Below, piece by piece: positions 9,837-21,295 of a DNA stretch of 56,159 nt. Both the position numbers and the translations under genes were made by a program. Position 1 is the stretch's first letter. Each line of letters starts with the position of its first letter. Under the pieces are notes generated by a model that worked only from the letters and a program-made list of their open reading frames with translations, made no database searches and was not told the origin of the DNA. The DNA lies in assembly GCA_001931905.2 (NCBI GenBank), contig MSJI02000843.1, positions 1-56,159 of the forward strand, read 5' to 3'. Source of the stretch: Cladosporium sp. IMV 00045 (Eukaryota > Ascomycota > Dothideomycetes > Cladosporiales > Cladosporiaceae).

Positions 9837-12800
9837 CTTGCGCACTCGATGTCTGAACACGGAAGAACAAAGAGTCGTCCAGCGCGCTCAAGGGCGGTAA
9901 TATGACGTTCCCGGAGCGAACGGAGACTTCCAGCACTTGGTCGATCCGTTTTTAGCCCAGAGTTCGATTAGTGCAACGGTCAATGAATGCGTGCCGCCGG
10001 TCCGTCAACGGTGTAAAGACAGACGACAGTGAAAGGATGTGTAGGAAAATGGGTAAGAGAAAGTGACAGAGGAGAGGTGCGAGCGATGCAGAAATGCGAA
10101 ACTCCAAGGAAGATGTGTGCGTGTGTGGATGGGAGAGTACAGCAGTACTTCTACAGGGACAGGTCGGAGAGTCGGTTGGGGGAGAAAAAGGGAAGGGCAT
10201 AGCCACGAATCATGGACGTTGGCTCCACAAGCCTGCGACGCCGACCACGACACGATCCCTAGGGATAGCACACCAATCGCCCACTCGCACACCCATTTTC
10301 ATCGACTTGCTTTTTTAGCGACTTGCCCTCGTTCGCCATGGCTGCAGTGCGCCGTGCCATTTCCTGAGCACAGCAGCTCTATATACGACGCCGCGGCGAC
10401 CCCAACAGAAAAAGTCTGGCTCTCTTTGGATGCGTTTCAAGGACTTCTCGGGGCTAATTTTCGCTGAAGGCCATCAGTGCGCATCTCCAGTACCCTGTTC
10501 ATCTCCCCATCTGTGCTGAACGCTTTTAATGGGTCTCCTGAATTCCAGGCCTTCACGGACTCAAAACCGAGTGATTGTTCTGGCCAGCAGATGTACCGTC
10601 GAGAAGTACACAGGTTGCGTTGGTCCTCCATGCTTGACTGTCCTGGTTCCTGTCGCTCAGGTACCTCCTCGTCATTTTTCTTGACAGACGCGCCACCCGC
10701 GCATGCCGTCCCGTTTGGCGAGCGCCTCTTCCGTTCACCATGTTTCGGCAGGCCAGCCACCCGTCTCCCCCCTGCACTAGAGCTATTCCTCAAAAAGCTC
10801 TGCTTATCGCCAACAAACATGTGATTGTGTCGATAGACAAGTCGTATCTGACAGTGATGAGATTTGATGGAATAACATCTGTTTCTTATGTGATTCTCGG
10901 CATGAATGAACACTCGCTTGATCCTTCGGCGTTATCTCTGAGGAAGGGGCAGAGGCAAAATTTCGCGAGGCACGATCGTCTCAAGCTCCTTGGCTGCGCC
11001 GAGGCCAGTTGCTGATCTCCGACCAGGTATAGGCGCATCTGCAGGGGAAGCTTTGCGACGCAGAAACATTCACGTGCTTCAGTTGACGCCGAATGTGCTC
11101 GTCAATTTGTGCATGGCCACGAGTATGGGTGGAAGCTCAGCACACCACCTGTGCAAACGTTGCAAGAGGATCAGAGTATTACTGGTCAGAAACATACAGC
11201 TTCGCACACCAAGCTGCAACACATCGCTGTGCCCTCAGTCCGATGAAGACGATCTCGACCTTGCGATCGAGCTTGGTGCATGCAAGCTGCATTTGTACGC
11301 GTGATCCTTGTTATGCATCAGGCAATAGTGAAGGCAGAATTGGAGCTCATTTATCCGGATGCACAAAGCAAACAACCGACGTGAGCTCTATCAGTGCAAG
11401 ATCTTAGGGTTAGGGTTGGGGTTGGTCGCTTTTGCAAGCTGATGACAATGGTGACGGGCGAGGGAGAACGGAACCCTATTGGGAAAGAGAGGTCCGGCTT
11501 CTATGCTGGTCCGTAGTAAGTGATAGGAAGAAATTTAGCTCTCTTGGGTGCGTTGCCGACATTCGTACTAGATTTGCAGCCTGACTGCAAACCCGTGTCC
11601 ATCGTATCAGTCAGCTGTCATGTAGAGAAGGTGTCCACGCATGTCTCACGTCTCGCTGTGTTGTTGCTTAGGTACAGCAACTTTTCATCAGGCGGCATGA
11701 TCAGTAGACATGCATCCGTCTTGTCACCTGCTGTGTTTGTTAACCATTTATGCCGCAGTAGCTAGGGTCAACCCAGCCGGCCTTTGCGAGTCTCCATTCT
11801 CGAAACAATCAGATGTGTGAATATACGACTTTGGCTGGGATATCGATTGTTGTAGTTGACTTTCTTATTTGCTTGAATAACATTTCTGCTTCCATATGAT
11901 TGTGTTAAGCACGAAACGTTGTCTGCGGTTGCAACGCTTATACTGCGTAAAGTCATGCAAGCCGAAGAATGTTGTCACAATGGAGCAATGATCCAGTTTC
12001 TTACTGAAGAGCATGGGTCAACTCAGTAACTCTCGAAACCCAGGTCGCCAGGTAGTGCCTCACAAATACCGCAATTTCGTCCACAACAGCAATAAAGTAG
12101 GAGCGGGTTTGAGTCACAGCCCTAGGCTTAATAGTTGTGTCCTGTCGCATCGAAAGATCATGATGCCCATCTAGCACAGTTTAAAGCCCGTAAGATCCAC
12201 ATGTGCGAACGTTAATGTGAACGAGCCAGTGAGGCGGACACTCGTACCCGTAAAAGCAATGGAATAGCGGCGTATTCTAAATGAACCGAAACGTCGACAT
12301 TGGCATCTCGATAATTGCCTAATCCTAGCCTATTGGTACGCCCGGCCTTCGTGGCAAGATGGCAGGGACCTTTATTTGCGGTTCGATGTGAGTCTTGTAT
12401 GTACTCTCTATCATGCACCGGCCTCGGCTAAGTGTAATAGTCATAAATATATCTTCCCAGAAGCTGTTTATCTTGTAAAGTATATGAATGATAAGGTCAA
12501 CCCAGCGTCGCACCGTCAAAGCCGCATGTGGTGACTTCGAGTCCTTGTCAGGTTGTACTCATGGTAACCCTCCTATTGATCGCCTGCGAGGATGTCATGG
12601 TACGTGTGAACACGGTACCAGGGAGCCAGGTTTGGTGGCATGTGCAGTATTGGGAGCATGTCAGCTTGGTGTCTCGCGCGGCCAGCGACTGTCTTGCAAA
12701 GGTGGTAGTCGAATGAGAGCTCGCCAAGGCCAAAAGGGGTAACAAGATGTTCATTCAGTTGGGCTGCAAATGGATATGCCATGACCAGAAGACCACCGCA

Positions 12801-14877
12801 TACTAGGCGCTAGTAAAAGGATCGCGGTTCCCTCGCTCGTTGGGTCAGAAGGACGATTCATGCCCTACCACAGACACAGTGGAAAGCAGTCGTCAACGCC
12901 AATGGCTTGGGTCAGGTCTGAAGTGGCAGAGGCAGCGGTGACGGCAGGACAGCCTACCCGTGGGTCTGTTGGTAGACCACGCGATGGCCACGCTAGATAG
13001 AGTTTCTGGGAGACGTTGGACGGGGCGGTGCGCGCTAGTGTCGAGTGGTGGATGAGGATGATGATGATTATCATGAAAGTTGATGAAGGTGGTGGCCTGA
13101 CTAGTGATGTTGAGTGTCGGCGGCGGCATCCGATGATTGGGACTTGCCAGCCGGACAGTAATTGCAAGATACCCATGACAAAACCGCGAAGGATGGATTC
13201 AAAGTCCATCAAGTGTTGACATCGCATCATGATTTTGCTTCGGCATCAAAAGACCATATCAAAGGCCAGGAAAGAAAACTGTGAAGAGCGCAGACCCAGC
13301 GTAGCGGACAAAGGAACGCGCGCCGGCGCCGATCGAAAGGCACCAGATTGCAATCGCCCGATGCTCAACCGCGCGCAACGCGCCCGGCTTCCCTACTTTG
13401 GGTGACAATGTTGAGACCATGGCAGTAGTAGTAGCTTGTTGATGGGAATAATATCATATTCAGCAGTGGGCAAGGGACGTTAAGTGAAGCTCACCGCCTA
13501 CCGCTGTGACTAGCCAAAGAGCGGCCTCGATAGCGTCATTGAACGATAGATCTCGGCCATCCAAGAGCAAACTCAAAAGGGAGAATGCCAGCGCATCAGG
13601 TGCCAGCTACTTTGCTACTAAACTCACATGTTAATGAACTGACTGCCCGGCCTCGTTGGTGCCCTCAGCGTCTGGAGATAGTATACGTCAACAGTCTCCT
13701 GACCAGGGAGAATCCGTCCAGCTACTTCGCCCGCAAGTGGTCTAACAATAAATCTTCATGAGCCCATGAGTCGACGTCTATCACAGCATCACGGTCGAGA
13801 CATCTTTCCATGGTGAAGTCCACGGCAAAAGCCGCAGCACGCCACGCCACGTGGCAGCCAGGTGGGAAGCTTTGGAAAAAGATCCAATTGCGGCGCGAGT
13901 GGCGCTAAATAATGGAAAATGTCCAAGAGTGACGCCTTGACGCTTCGATCTCCACTTGTAACTGCGACAAGCGCAACCTGTGGTATGGATGACAGGATCG
14001 AGGCGGCGGATTGGTTCGTTCGGGAAGCAGAAGGCCTAAGCACATCTATTTCCTAGGAGGATACAGTAGGGTGCGCTGAAATCCTTCGGACTACGAGTCC
14101 GGCGCTAGAAACGACTTCTCGCTAACTGCTACAAATCATTAATGCAGTATTTTCAGCCCTCCAAGTCTTTGTGGATTGGCAATAGCAGTGATCGAGATGC
14201 GCCATAACTACTAGTTGCGCGGTGGCGCTTTGTAGGGCCAGATGAGGTCGTTACTTCATCGAAGTTTCGACATGGTCGAAAAAAAGCCAAGAAACCAATG
14301 GTCAAGAGAAAAGGCGAATGCTAGCCATACGACATCTGACTAAAAGCCTGGGTATCGATGATGTCCGACATAGGCTGTTGAACGAAAGTAGTTTCCTCGA
14401 AGAATGCGAAATATCATGCAAAGCCCACATCGCGCCGGCAAACCGAGAGCGCCCCAACACTTCTGCCGTGCTCCATACTCCTTTTCCCGCTTAATCATCG
14501 CCACATGCACCTAGAAAGAGGCAACAACGCTAAGATGTGCAAACCAAAGTAGCTGCAAAAGCTTTGCTTTTGGGCCCGTACTCACGCTCGAATGCCACGA
14601 TGGCGCGAAAAGACACAGACCGAACGTATTGCTTCGAAATGAGTGAGTGAAGAGTCCAAGAAAATCAACAACTTCGGCGATGGCCAGCCGAGGCACGCCT
14701 GCAAATCCGTGTTCGGTTACAAGCCCGATGCCGTGAGCCGGGAACCTCAGCCTAGTAATCAAATCAAGGAGGTGTCAGAAAGACCAAGACGTCTTCAGTG
14801 GATCAGTCATTGGGGCGCTGTCGACTTACGGATGGCTTCCTGGCTGGCCGACGGACGGGCTGGGAGGCTGGCTGGCT
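9837..14877. other. 5-kb gene-poor region
   Basis: I find no supported gene here. Many ORFs of 60-160 codons occur on both strands, but none shows a recognisable domain, exon junctions that improve it, or a convincing composition. The right end (9837 to about 10,400) should be the MscS promoter and leader. A telomere-like repeat lies at 11404-11425. Lineage-specific genes or long non-coding RNAs cannot be excluded. Confidence 0.45.
11404..11425 (+). repeat. Short interstitial telomere-like repeat
   Basis: Two perfect TTAGGG units are followed by TTGGGG and TTGG. TTAGGG is the usual telomere unit of filamentous ascomycetes. It lies inside the gene-poor stretch. Confidence 0.7.
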
Positions 14878-15206
14878 TTAGTTGACTTCGGTGCCGCACT
14901 GCGGACATCTCTTGCCCGGAATGACCCAGACAGTCTGGCCGCGTTGCAAGCAGCAAGGGCATCTGCGGCCGGGGACCTGAGATCGATTTTGTTAGGATGA
15001 TGACTGAGATGACGTAGGTGGGTTTTCTTGTTGCGCCGAAGACTCACTGGCATTACTCCTCGAAGGGGCAGGTTGCCTTGAAGGGGACTGTTGATATCGC
15101 TGATTGGTTCAGCTTCTGGATGAAGGTGCTCATCGAGAGACAGGCTTGGGAGCCGCTCAACACCCAGGCGGTAGAGAGACTCGTAGCGGCGAGCGTTGTA
15201 AGTCAT
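14878..15206 (-). CDS. Small zinc-ribbon-like protein, two exons (85 aa)
   Basis: Exon 1 is 15206-15048 (53 codons) and exon 2 is 14976-14878 (32 codons plus TAA). They are joined in phase 0 across a 71-nt intron with donor GTGAGT, branch CCTAAC and acceptor CTCAG. The N-terminal half, MTYNARRYESLYRLGVERLP onward, is polar. The C-terminal half, encoded almost wholly by exon 2, has CPCC, about 14 residues, then CPQC followed by GTEVN. Two knuckles this far apart fit a one-zinc ribbon. Exon 2 has no start of its own, so the gene is hidden in single-frame scanning; read through the intron, the frame loses the cysteine pattern. Function unknown. The clean splice signals and restored Cys pairs are the case for a real gene. 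Confidence 0.65.
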
Positions 15207-17344
15207 TGTGATGGAGGGAACGAGGGGTATTCTGGCTTGGTTGGCGAGGGTTTGTGGGTGAAGCGAGGATTGTTTGAAATGACCAAATTGCTTGGAGAAA
15301 TATCTAGAGGAAGGAAGACCTGGTGGAAACCCAAAACGAGAAAGGCAAAAGAAGCAGCCGAAAGCTAAATAGCAGCAGCCGGAAGACCGAGTGAATGACA
15401 CAAGGGGACAGTTGAGAGTGGGATGATTGGAGAAGAGAGTTTGGAGGGAGATTGATCCCGAAACTATACTTATAGATCATGAGAGCAGAAGGTTGACTGG
15501 AAGCCTGGTTTCTTTCATCGACGTTGCGAGCGTGGTCCGGGGATTTCCTGATTGTATGCGGGCAACCCGACGACGTGGTTAGTGAGCTATCCAAACCGTT
15601 GCAACGCACGGAAGAATAAGGGTTGTGATAGCGCGAAGAGCAATGAACAGACTACTAGAAGCCCCAGCCGACAGGTAGCCTCCGTAGCGTAGCGCAGCCG
15701 TCGTAACTCAAAAAGCACAGGAGTCTGAGAGAAATCGATCGCACCGGTCGGTCGGGGCAATCAAGAAGTTGTCGTACTGAATGCACCAATGCAATGGCAC
15801 TTGCAACCCTTGTTTAGCTTTCGAGAGTTTGCGCCAACCCGGTCAGCGTTAATGAACGGATGCGTCGGCTCGAAGGCGCGTTGCGGTCCTCCTTTCCATT
15901 CCTTCTCATGGGCTCGCAGGCTGAATTGAAACTCGTCTGATCTGGGAATATTAGAGAACATCTATCCCGGGAACACAGGGACTGTTTGCATGAGCGATCG
16001 CAACAAGGCGTGGGCGATTTCCCAATTGGGCTCGGTGCGCCATGTGGGCGAGCTGAGCTAGCGAGTCGTGGACGGCTTACCGCCACGCAGGGACCTTGGT
16101 GATGGACTTCGCATCTTTATCTGTCCCGTGGGTAATTATATCGAACAGAGGACAGGAAACTGCAACCAAGGAGGCATAACCCCGTGCGATTCGCAATGAT
16201 CACCAGCATACGCGTCGTGAGAGCAGGGAGCCGGCACAATGCTTCCATTGGATGCGAGTTGCGAGCTCTCGAATCGCTCTCTCACAGGAGGGTCGCACAA
16301 AGGGCCTGTCGGCAGCCGCAAGAGCCGGCTGTAGCGGGCGTGAGAGGCAGCGGTAAAGTTTCAAGAATAATGTGATGATCTTGGACTCGACCTGGACTCG
16401 CCTGCGTCGGTCAGCGGTACGTCTTCCGGCAGGCGGCATGGCAGATTGCGGCGGCCGGGGACGTATTGTTTGTGACGTATCAAATTGGCAGCCAACGACA
16501 GGGCGGGTTAAATGGCCACAATCAGATGTATTCAATGTTCGCCGTCACTTGGCTGGATCACGGTTTGCCTTAGCCCTGCAAGCGCAGTCGCAAACATAAA
16601 CACGCATTTGATGAATGCAGCGGATGGCGCAACACCGGCATTAGAGAAGAGACGCGAGCGCCGTGGCGGTTATCAGCATGCAGTAGCAAATGTTGTATGG
16701 GACACGAGCTGTGGTGTGCATCACAAAGGACGGCATGTCTCGTATCTGATGCTGTTGCTCAGTTGGAGTCCGTTGTTGTTGTGTAATGTATAGGTAGGTA
16801 GTCTTCCACAGCCTTTCCCAACTCTAAGCTTGAACAATTTCTTGGCGGACGTGGTCGACCTCACCTCTTCGTTTTACCTTCAGCCGACATTCCTCTGTAC
16901 GCAATCACACTGCAGCATACCTATCCACGTGCCTCATACGGCACGCTCGTATCGCATTTACTCCGGGAAGCTCTACGCCACATATTCCCACCCTTACCGG
17001 CTCTTGTCCCCGTCGGGCATTGGAGCGGCCCAAGATGTCAACGCCAGCCAACGCGTCTTGTCAAGTGTTTTGAACAGACAGTCGGTGAGGGGAAGTTGCA
17101 TATTGGCAGGCTGCAGCTGTCAACTGCCAAAGTCCGTCACAACTCACCTATGTCGAGCAAATAACCCTGCAAGATTCTAACGGCGTGGTCAGACACGATG
17201 ATCAGCGCTCGATGCCAATGCCCACAGGATCACACACACGATCGTACTTGCTCTGTATAACGAGCTAGCTATCGAGATCACGGTTCACGAAGAGCAGTCA
17301 CTACATCGAGTGGAAGTAACAAATTGTTGGCGGCAAATGCCGGA
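15207..17344. other. 2.1-kb intergenic region without a recognised gene
   Basis: Lies between the zinc-ribbon gene's 5' side and the PI-PLC 3' end. Both strands carry short ORFs with no recognisable domain. The first part should be the zinc-ribbon gene's promoter. Confidence 0.45.
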
Positions 17345-19672
17345 TCATTTGTACACGATATCGGAGCTGACCAGCAGCAACCCGCCCGTGGGCTTGCCAT
17401 CCAGACCATGCAGCCTCAATAGCTGCAACCCTTCAGGGAACCGGTCGAGCCGGAAACACGCCCAAGCAAGCAGGCGATCTTTCTGGAACGCGTCGTCGTC
17501 CATGAGTTTAAACCTAAAACATGCAAAGCGCACGTGTCAGCTGATTTGGTACAATTATGCGATCCGAGTCTTTCTCTGTTGACAAGTCACAACATTGAGA
17601 CCGTCCAGAATATGCGGCATCCTCTTTCCGATAAGCGAAAATGCAGTCTTCGTGCCAAGCTGGCTGCGACCGGGCGCCCGGGACTGTCATAGGATCGCCT
17701 GCGTGCGCGCGCTTGTGATGTGCCACCCGGAATTATGCAACAAGTCGCCCCGACAAAGCGACAGTCTGTAGCATGTCCGAGGCCCGTGCTTCGTTGTGCG
17801 GCTACAACAAGCGCCCGGGGAGCACCAATCCAGCGGTGTGTCTTCTTGTCGCACTCACCATACGCAAGTCGCTGCTCTCGTCATACAGGGCTGTTTGGTT
17901 GAGCATTGCGACACGCGTAAGGTTTGGTCGACCCTGCAACAACAAGCGCAGGCGAGGCAAATGCTTCCGTCGAATAGTATTGACTGGAGGATAACAACTC
18001 TCAACGTACCTGACAAAGCTCAGTTCAGGCAAGATCCCTGATATTCCGTGGAAGTCCACGCTCTCGGACTGGAAATCCGGCTCGTGACTGCGATGGCTTG
18101 CAGTCTTACACTTCCACTCGCCGCCTTTGTTCTTGCCGCCTTTCGGAATTTGACCACCTTCTTGTTCGTCTTGACTTGCGACATGCAGCTCGCTTTTCAC
18201 GTAAGCCTGTCACAAGAATTAGCATCGGACAACAGCGGCCCATCGAGTCGACTCACATTTGGCGGTTTGCCTTCTTGCGCCAGACCCTGTGCCGCCAGCA
18301 CGCGAACCGACAGATCGAATTTGCACCGCTTGAGATCACCAACAACTCCATCAATCCTGCGATATCCATGAGGCTTCAACACCCAACCTCCGGTGCCGGC
18401 AAACATGGCTTCATTCATCATGATGGCAGCGTTCATCTGCTGCCAGTTCAGAGCGACAATCTGAATGCCCTGTCGCCAGAACGGCGCTGGGTCTAGATTT
18501 GAAGATCTGACCCTCGTGCCCTTGGGGTAAGCGCGCATGAGAAAGTCGATATTGTGTTCGAACACAGCATTCGGGTCGGAGTCATGCAAGTCCAAAAGTT
18601 TCTTCTCCGACAAGGCGAAGATGTGCGTGGGGATTTTGGCTTCGGGTTGCGCGAAGCTGTCGAAGTGACAACTGCGAGTGTACACGCCCAGCTTGCCCAG
18701 TGCATCGATGATCTTGCCCTTTCTCGCGGACTCCGTAGCCAGCTCATCCTCGGACGCGGATGAATCGTCTCTGGTTGAAGTCTTGGAGAGAGTCCGATAC
18801 AGATTCGACTCTTTCGCCTTTTCGGGTGGAGTGTACTTGACTTTGATGAGGATGCGATTCCGCAAGCTCTCCAGCGGAGGGAGCGGTGTGGTTTCATCAA
18901 AACCATCCGGGATTGGCACGAGGTAGGGCTTCCAGTAATCGTTGATGATCTCCACCATGACCTCCTGCTGCGCGTGGCTGGTATGCACCTCGAAGCTGAC
19001 CACGAGCGGCAGTTCAGTCTTACGGAACGCATAGTCACGCACCACCTCTGCCACGCTGCGAAACGGCAGTTCGCTGGTGGCAGTATACCCGTGATAGACC
19101 ATGGGCTCTGCCCTCCCACTCTCCGTGCGCCACGGCGTAGGCATGAGCGGAGGTTGTTCTCCTATTGGCGACTCTGCTTCCGCAGACGCATCAGCCGCCT
19201 CGGTCGTGGTGTCGGTAGCTTTGCTCGACGACCTGAACCTTCCCAGTCCCCTGTTCACTAACCCACGCAGCCTGCCCACGTCGGCATCCTCCCGCTTGCG
19301 TCCCTCCCCCTCGTCGGAGGACGAGGCAGAAGAGGTCGAAGGCGTGCCCCCATCCCACACGTCGATCTCTATGCAGCGACATCCGCGCTTTAGCACGTCC
19401 TTGTAGGCGTCCGTGCTGCTTTTGCTCCAGAGCTGATTTCCAGTGAGGTAAGTGTTATGCGAGCTGGAGATGAAGTAATTTGAGATCGGTTGTGAAGTGT
19501 CCACTTCTATAGGAGCAGAAGTAGCGGGCGTAAGTGACTTGAGGAAATCATTGAAGCCTTGCTCGGTGCTTTCCGTTTGACCAGTGGACTTCTGTTTAGC
19601 GGCGAATGCTGCTTTGGCGTGTTCCAGAATGGCTGGTGAGAGGTGCAGCGACGTCGAGCTCGTGTCTGCCAT
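17345..19672 (-). CDS. Phosphoinositide-specific phospholipase C
   Basis: Three exons: 19672-18257, 18206-18010 and 17513-17345; 593 residues. The X box starts at QPISNYFISSSHNTYLTGNQ with catalytic His72. CIEIDVWDG gives the calcium ligands, and VYHGYT provides His194. The Y box follows (IFALSEKKLLDLHD; RVRSSNLDPAPFWRQG; LKPHGYR). A C2-like domain is completed by exons 2 and 3 (AYVKSELHV...LSFVRFKLMDDDAF...AWACFRLDRFPEG). The enzyme cleaves PIP2 to diacylglycerol and IP3 and feeds calcium signalling. EF-hand and PH domains are absent, so this is the short fungal form. A Ser/Glu-rich insert of about 75 residues separates the two catalytic histidines. Intron 1 is 50 nt, while intron 2 is 496 nt, far longer than its neighbours. 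Confidence 0.92.
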
Positions 19673-20429
19673 ATTGCTTTTCCGGCTTGTCCGTGATGTT
19701 GATTGCTAACCCCGCGCTCTGACCCAGCAAGGGTGTGAGGGAATAGTGCAAGGACAAGGACAAGCAGATAAAGAAGACGCACGCGCCGGATTAAATGCTG
19801 CAGCCCTTGCTACTGCCTGCAGTAGCTGCCGTCGAGCTGAGAGGGCGCAGTAGTGGTAAGCAAGCAAACAACAACAGTTAGCAACAGCAATCGCGTATAC
19901 GACCGCAGACCGAAAACATGACTTTCTGACGAAGGGAGAAAAAGCGAAGAAGCAAAGAAGCACACGAGACGCCCCTTATCTCATACAATATAAAATATTT
20001 CAGACCCCGAGATCCCTTACCCAGGGCGAGTGAGTTCGCTTGCAGATCGCGCGCGCCGTAAGGCCTTGCCCAGCTCCAAGATTTGAAGAATCCATGGCTC
20101 GGCTCACTCTTCGCTCCTCCCACTCACCTCAACCCCACAGCCTGCCAGCGCTTCGTTTCATGAGAGGACCCTCGACGACGTCATGCGCCGTTGACTTCGC
20201 ATCTCTGACAGCCCCAGGGACTTGAACCAGTTGGGAGGATCGGTTCGGTTCTTAGTTGCGACAGGGACGGATAAAGAAATCCCGTTTGATGATCTTGCAG
20301 ACTTCCAGACATCCGAAACACGCTCAAAACCATCATCCTCTGCGCCGGGATCGAAATCGAGTCGACGTCACTGCACCAGACCCATCCATTCGCCCCATCC
20401 AGTAACACCAACCAAAACAACGAGAAAAA
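19673..20429. other. Divergent promoter region, PI-PLC and cupin gene
   Basis: 757 bp between the PI-PLC start (-) and the small cupin start (+). It should hold both promoters. No gene recognised. Confidence 0.5.
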
Positions 20430-20827
20430 ATGGCAAAAGCAGCATCTCCAGAATCCCAAGTGAAGTCCTGGGGCTTCTCCCACGTCTTCACCTGGTCTGA
20501 CGGACCGTAAGTCCACAATCCACCATCCAGCATCCACCCCAAATCCACCCACCTATAAACTACCAGAAAACCACCCACCAAACGAATCCACCACCCTCCA
20601 AACCAACTAACGCCACCCCGAACAGAAACGCCTACTACTCCCCCCACAAGCACAGCAACCTGACGACACACCTGATCCTCAACGGCGAACTGACAATCTC
20701 CTACCCGGACGACGCGCAGCCCACGAAAGAAACCTTTGGCCCTGGCGGGAGAGTCGACGTCGACGCGGGGAGGAGGCACGAGGTCTGGGTGGGCGGGGAG
20801 GGGTGTACGTATGTTATTGGGGAATGA
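20430..20827 (+). CDS. Small single-domain cupin-like protein (92 aa)
   Basis: Exons 20430-20506 and 20626-20827 are joined by a 119-nt GTAAGT...AACAG intron and give 92 residues. The product begins MAKAASPESQVKSWGF and continues through FTWSDGPNAYYSPHKHSNLT and LILNGELTISYPDD to GGRVDVDAGRRHEVWVGGEG and CTYVIGE. The order (HxH-like YSPHKHSN, a beta-rich core with LNGELTI, then a Gly-rich turn with a later His) resembles a minimal RmlC-type cupin barrel, whose histidines hold a metal. No enzyme activity can be assigned. It is predicted cytosolic, with no signal peptide. Neither exon is long, so the gene is easily missed. It shares a divergent promoter region with PI-PLC. Confidence 0.75.
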
Positions 20828-21295
20828 AGAAGGAGTTGGTGCGTCGAGGAGGGGTGCGTGGGAACGACCGAATCGAATAGAATGAATTGCATGAATTTGT
20901 TACGTGAGATATTTTGCAAAAGTACGAAAGTCTTTCGCTACCTTAACTTTTTTGTGTATTCCACTTCGTCCGGCCGGGGTGTATGCCACCCAGTAGTCTA
21001 TGATTGCCTTTTTGCTTTTTGTGTTGTTGTTGGAATATCGCCGTCTCTTCTTCTTTCCATCAACATGCCCCCAAAATGAATCGTGAGATTGCACACCATG
21101 TAACACCTTTGCTATGATCCCCATGAAAGAAACAGAAAAACTCGCTGAAGATGCAAGGAACAAACGAAATAAACAAAGTCGTAATGCCAAAACGTTGCCG
21201 CCACTTCCCGATAAAAGCAACCTCCAACTTTTTGTTGTTGTTGAGAACACTCTTCTTCATCAGCCATGCCGCACCAGCAAATCCATCCGCGGTCT
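20828..21295. other. Convergent 3' region, cupin gene and ornithine carrier
   Basis: T- and A-rich 3' sequence of the two convergent genes. No gene seen. Confidence 0.5.

Noticed and set aside
9837..9860. Extension of MscS upstream to 9860
   Set aside because: The frame is open but begins with GTG; the first ATG is at 9836.
12865..13230. 121-codon minus-strand ORF with a hydrophobic Ile run
   Set aside because: The Ile run comes from a GAT-rich microsatellite-like tract; nothing else supports a gene.
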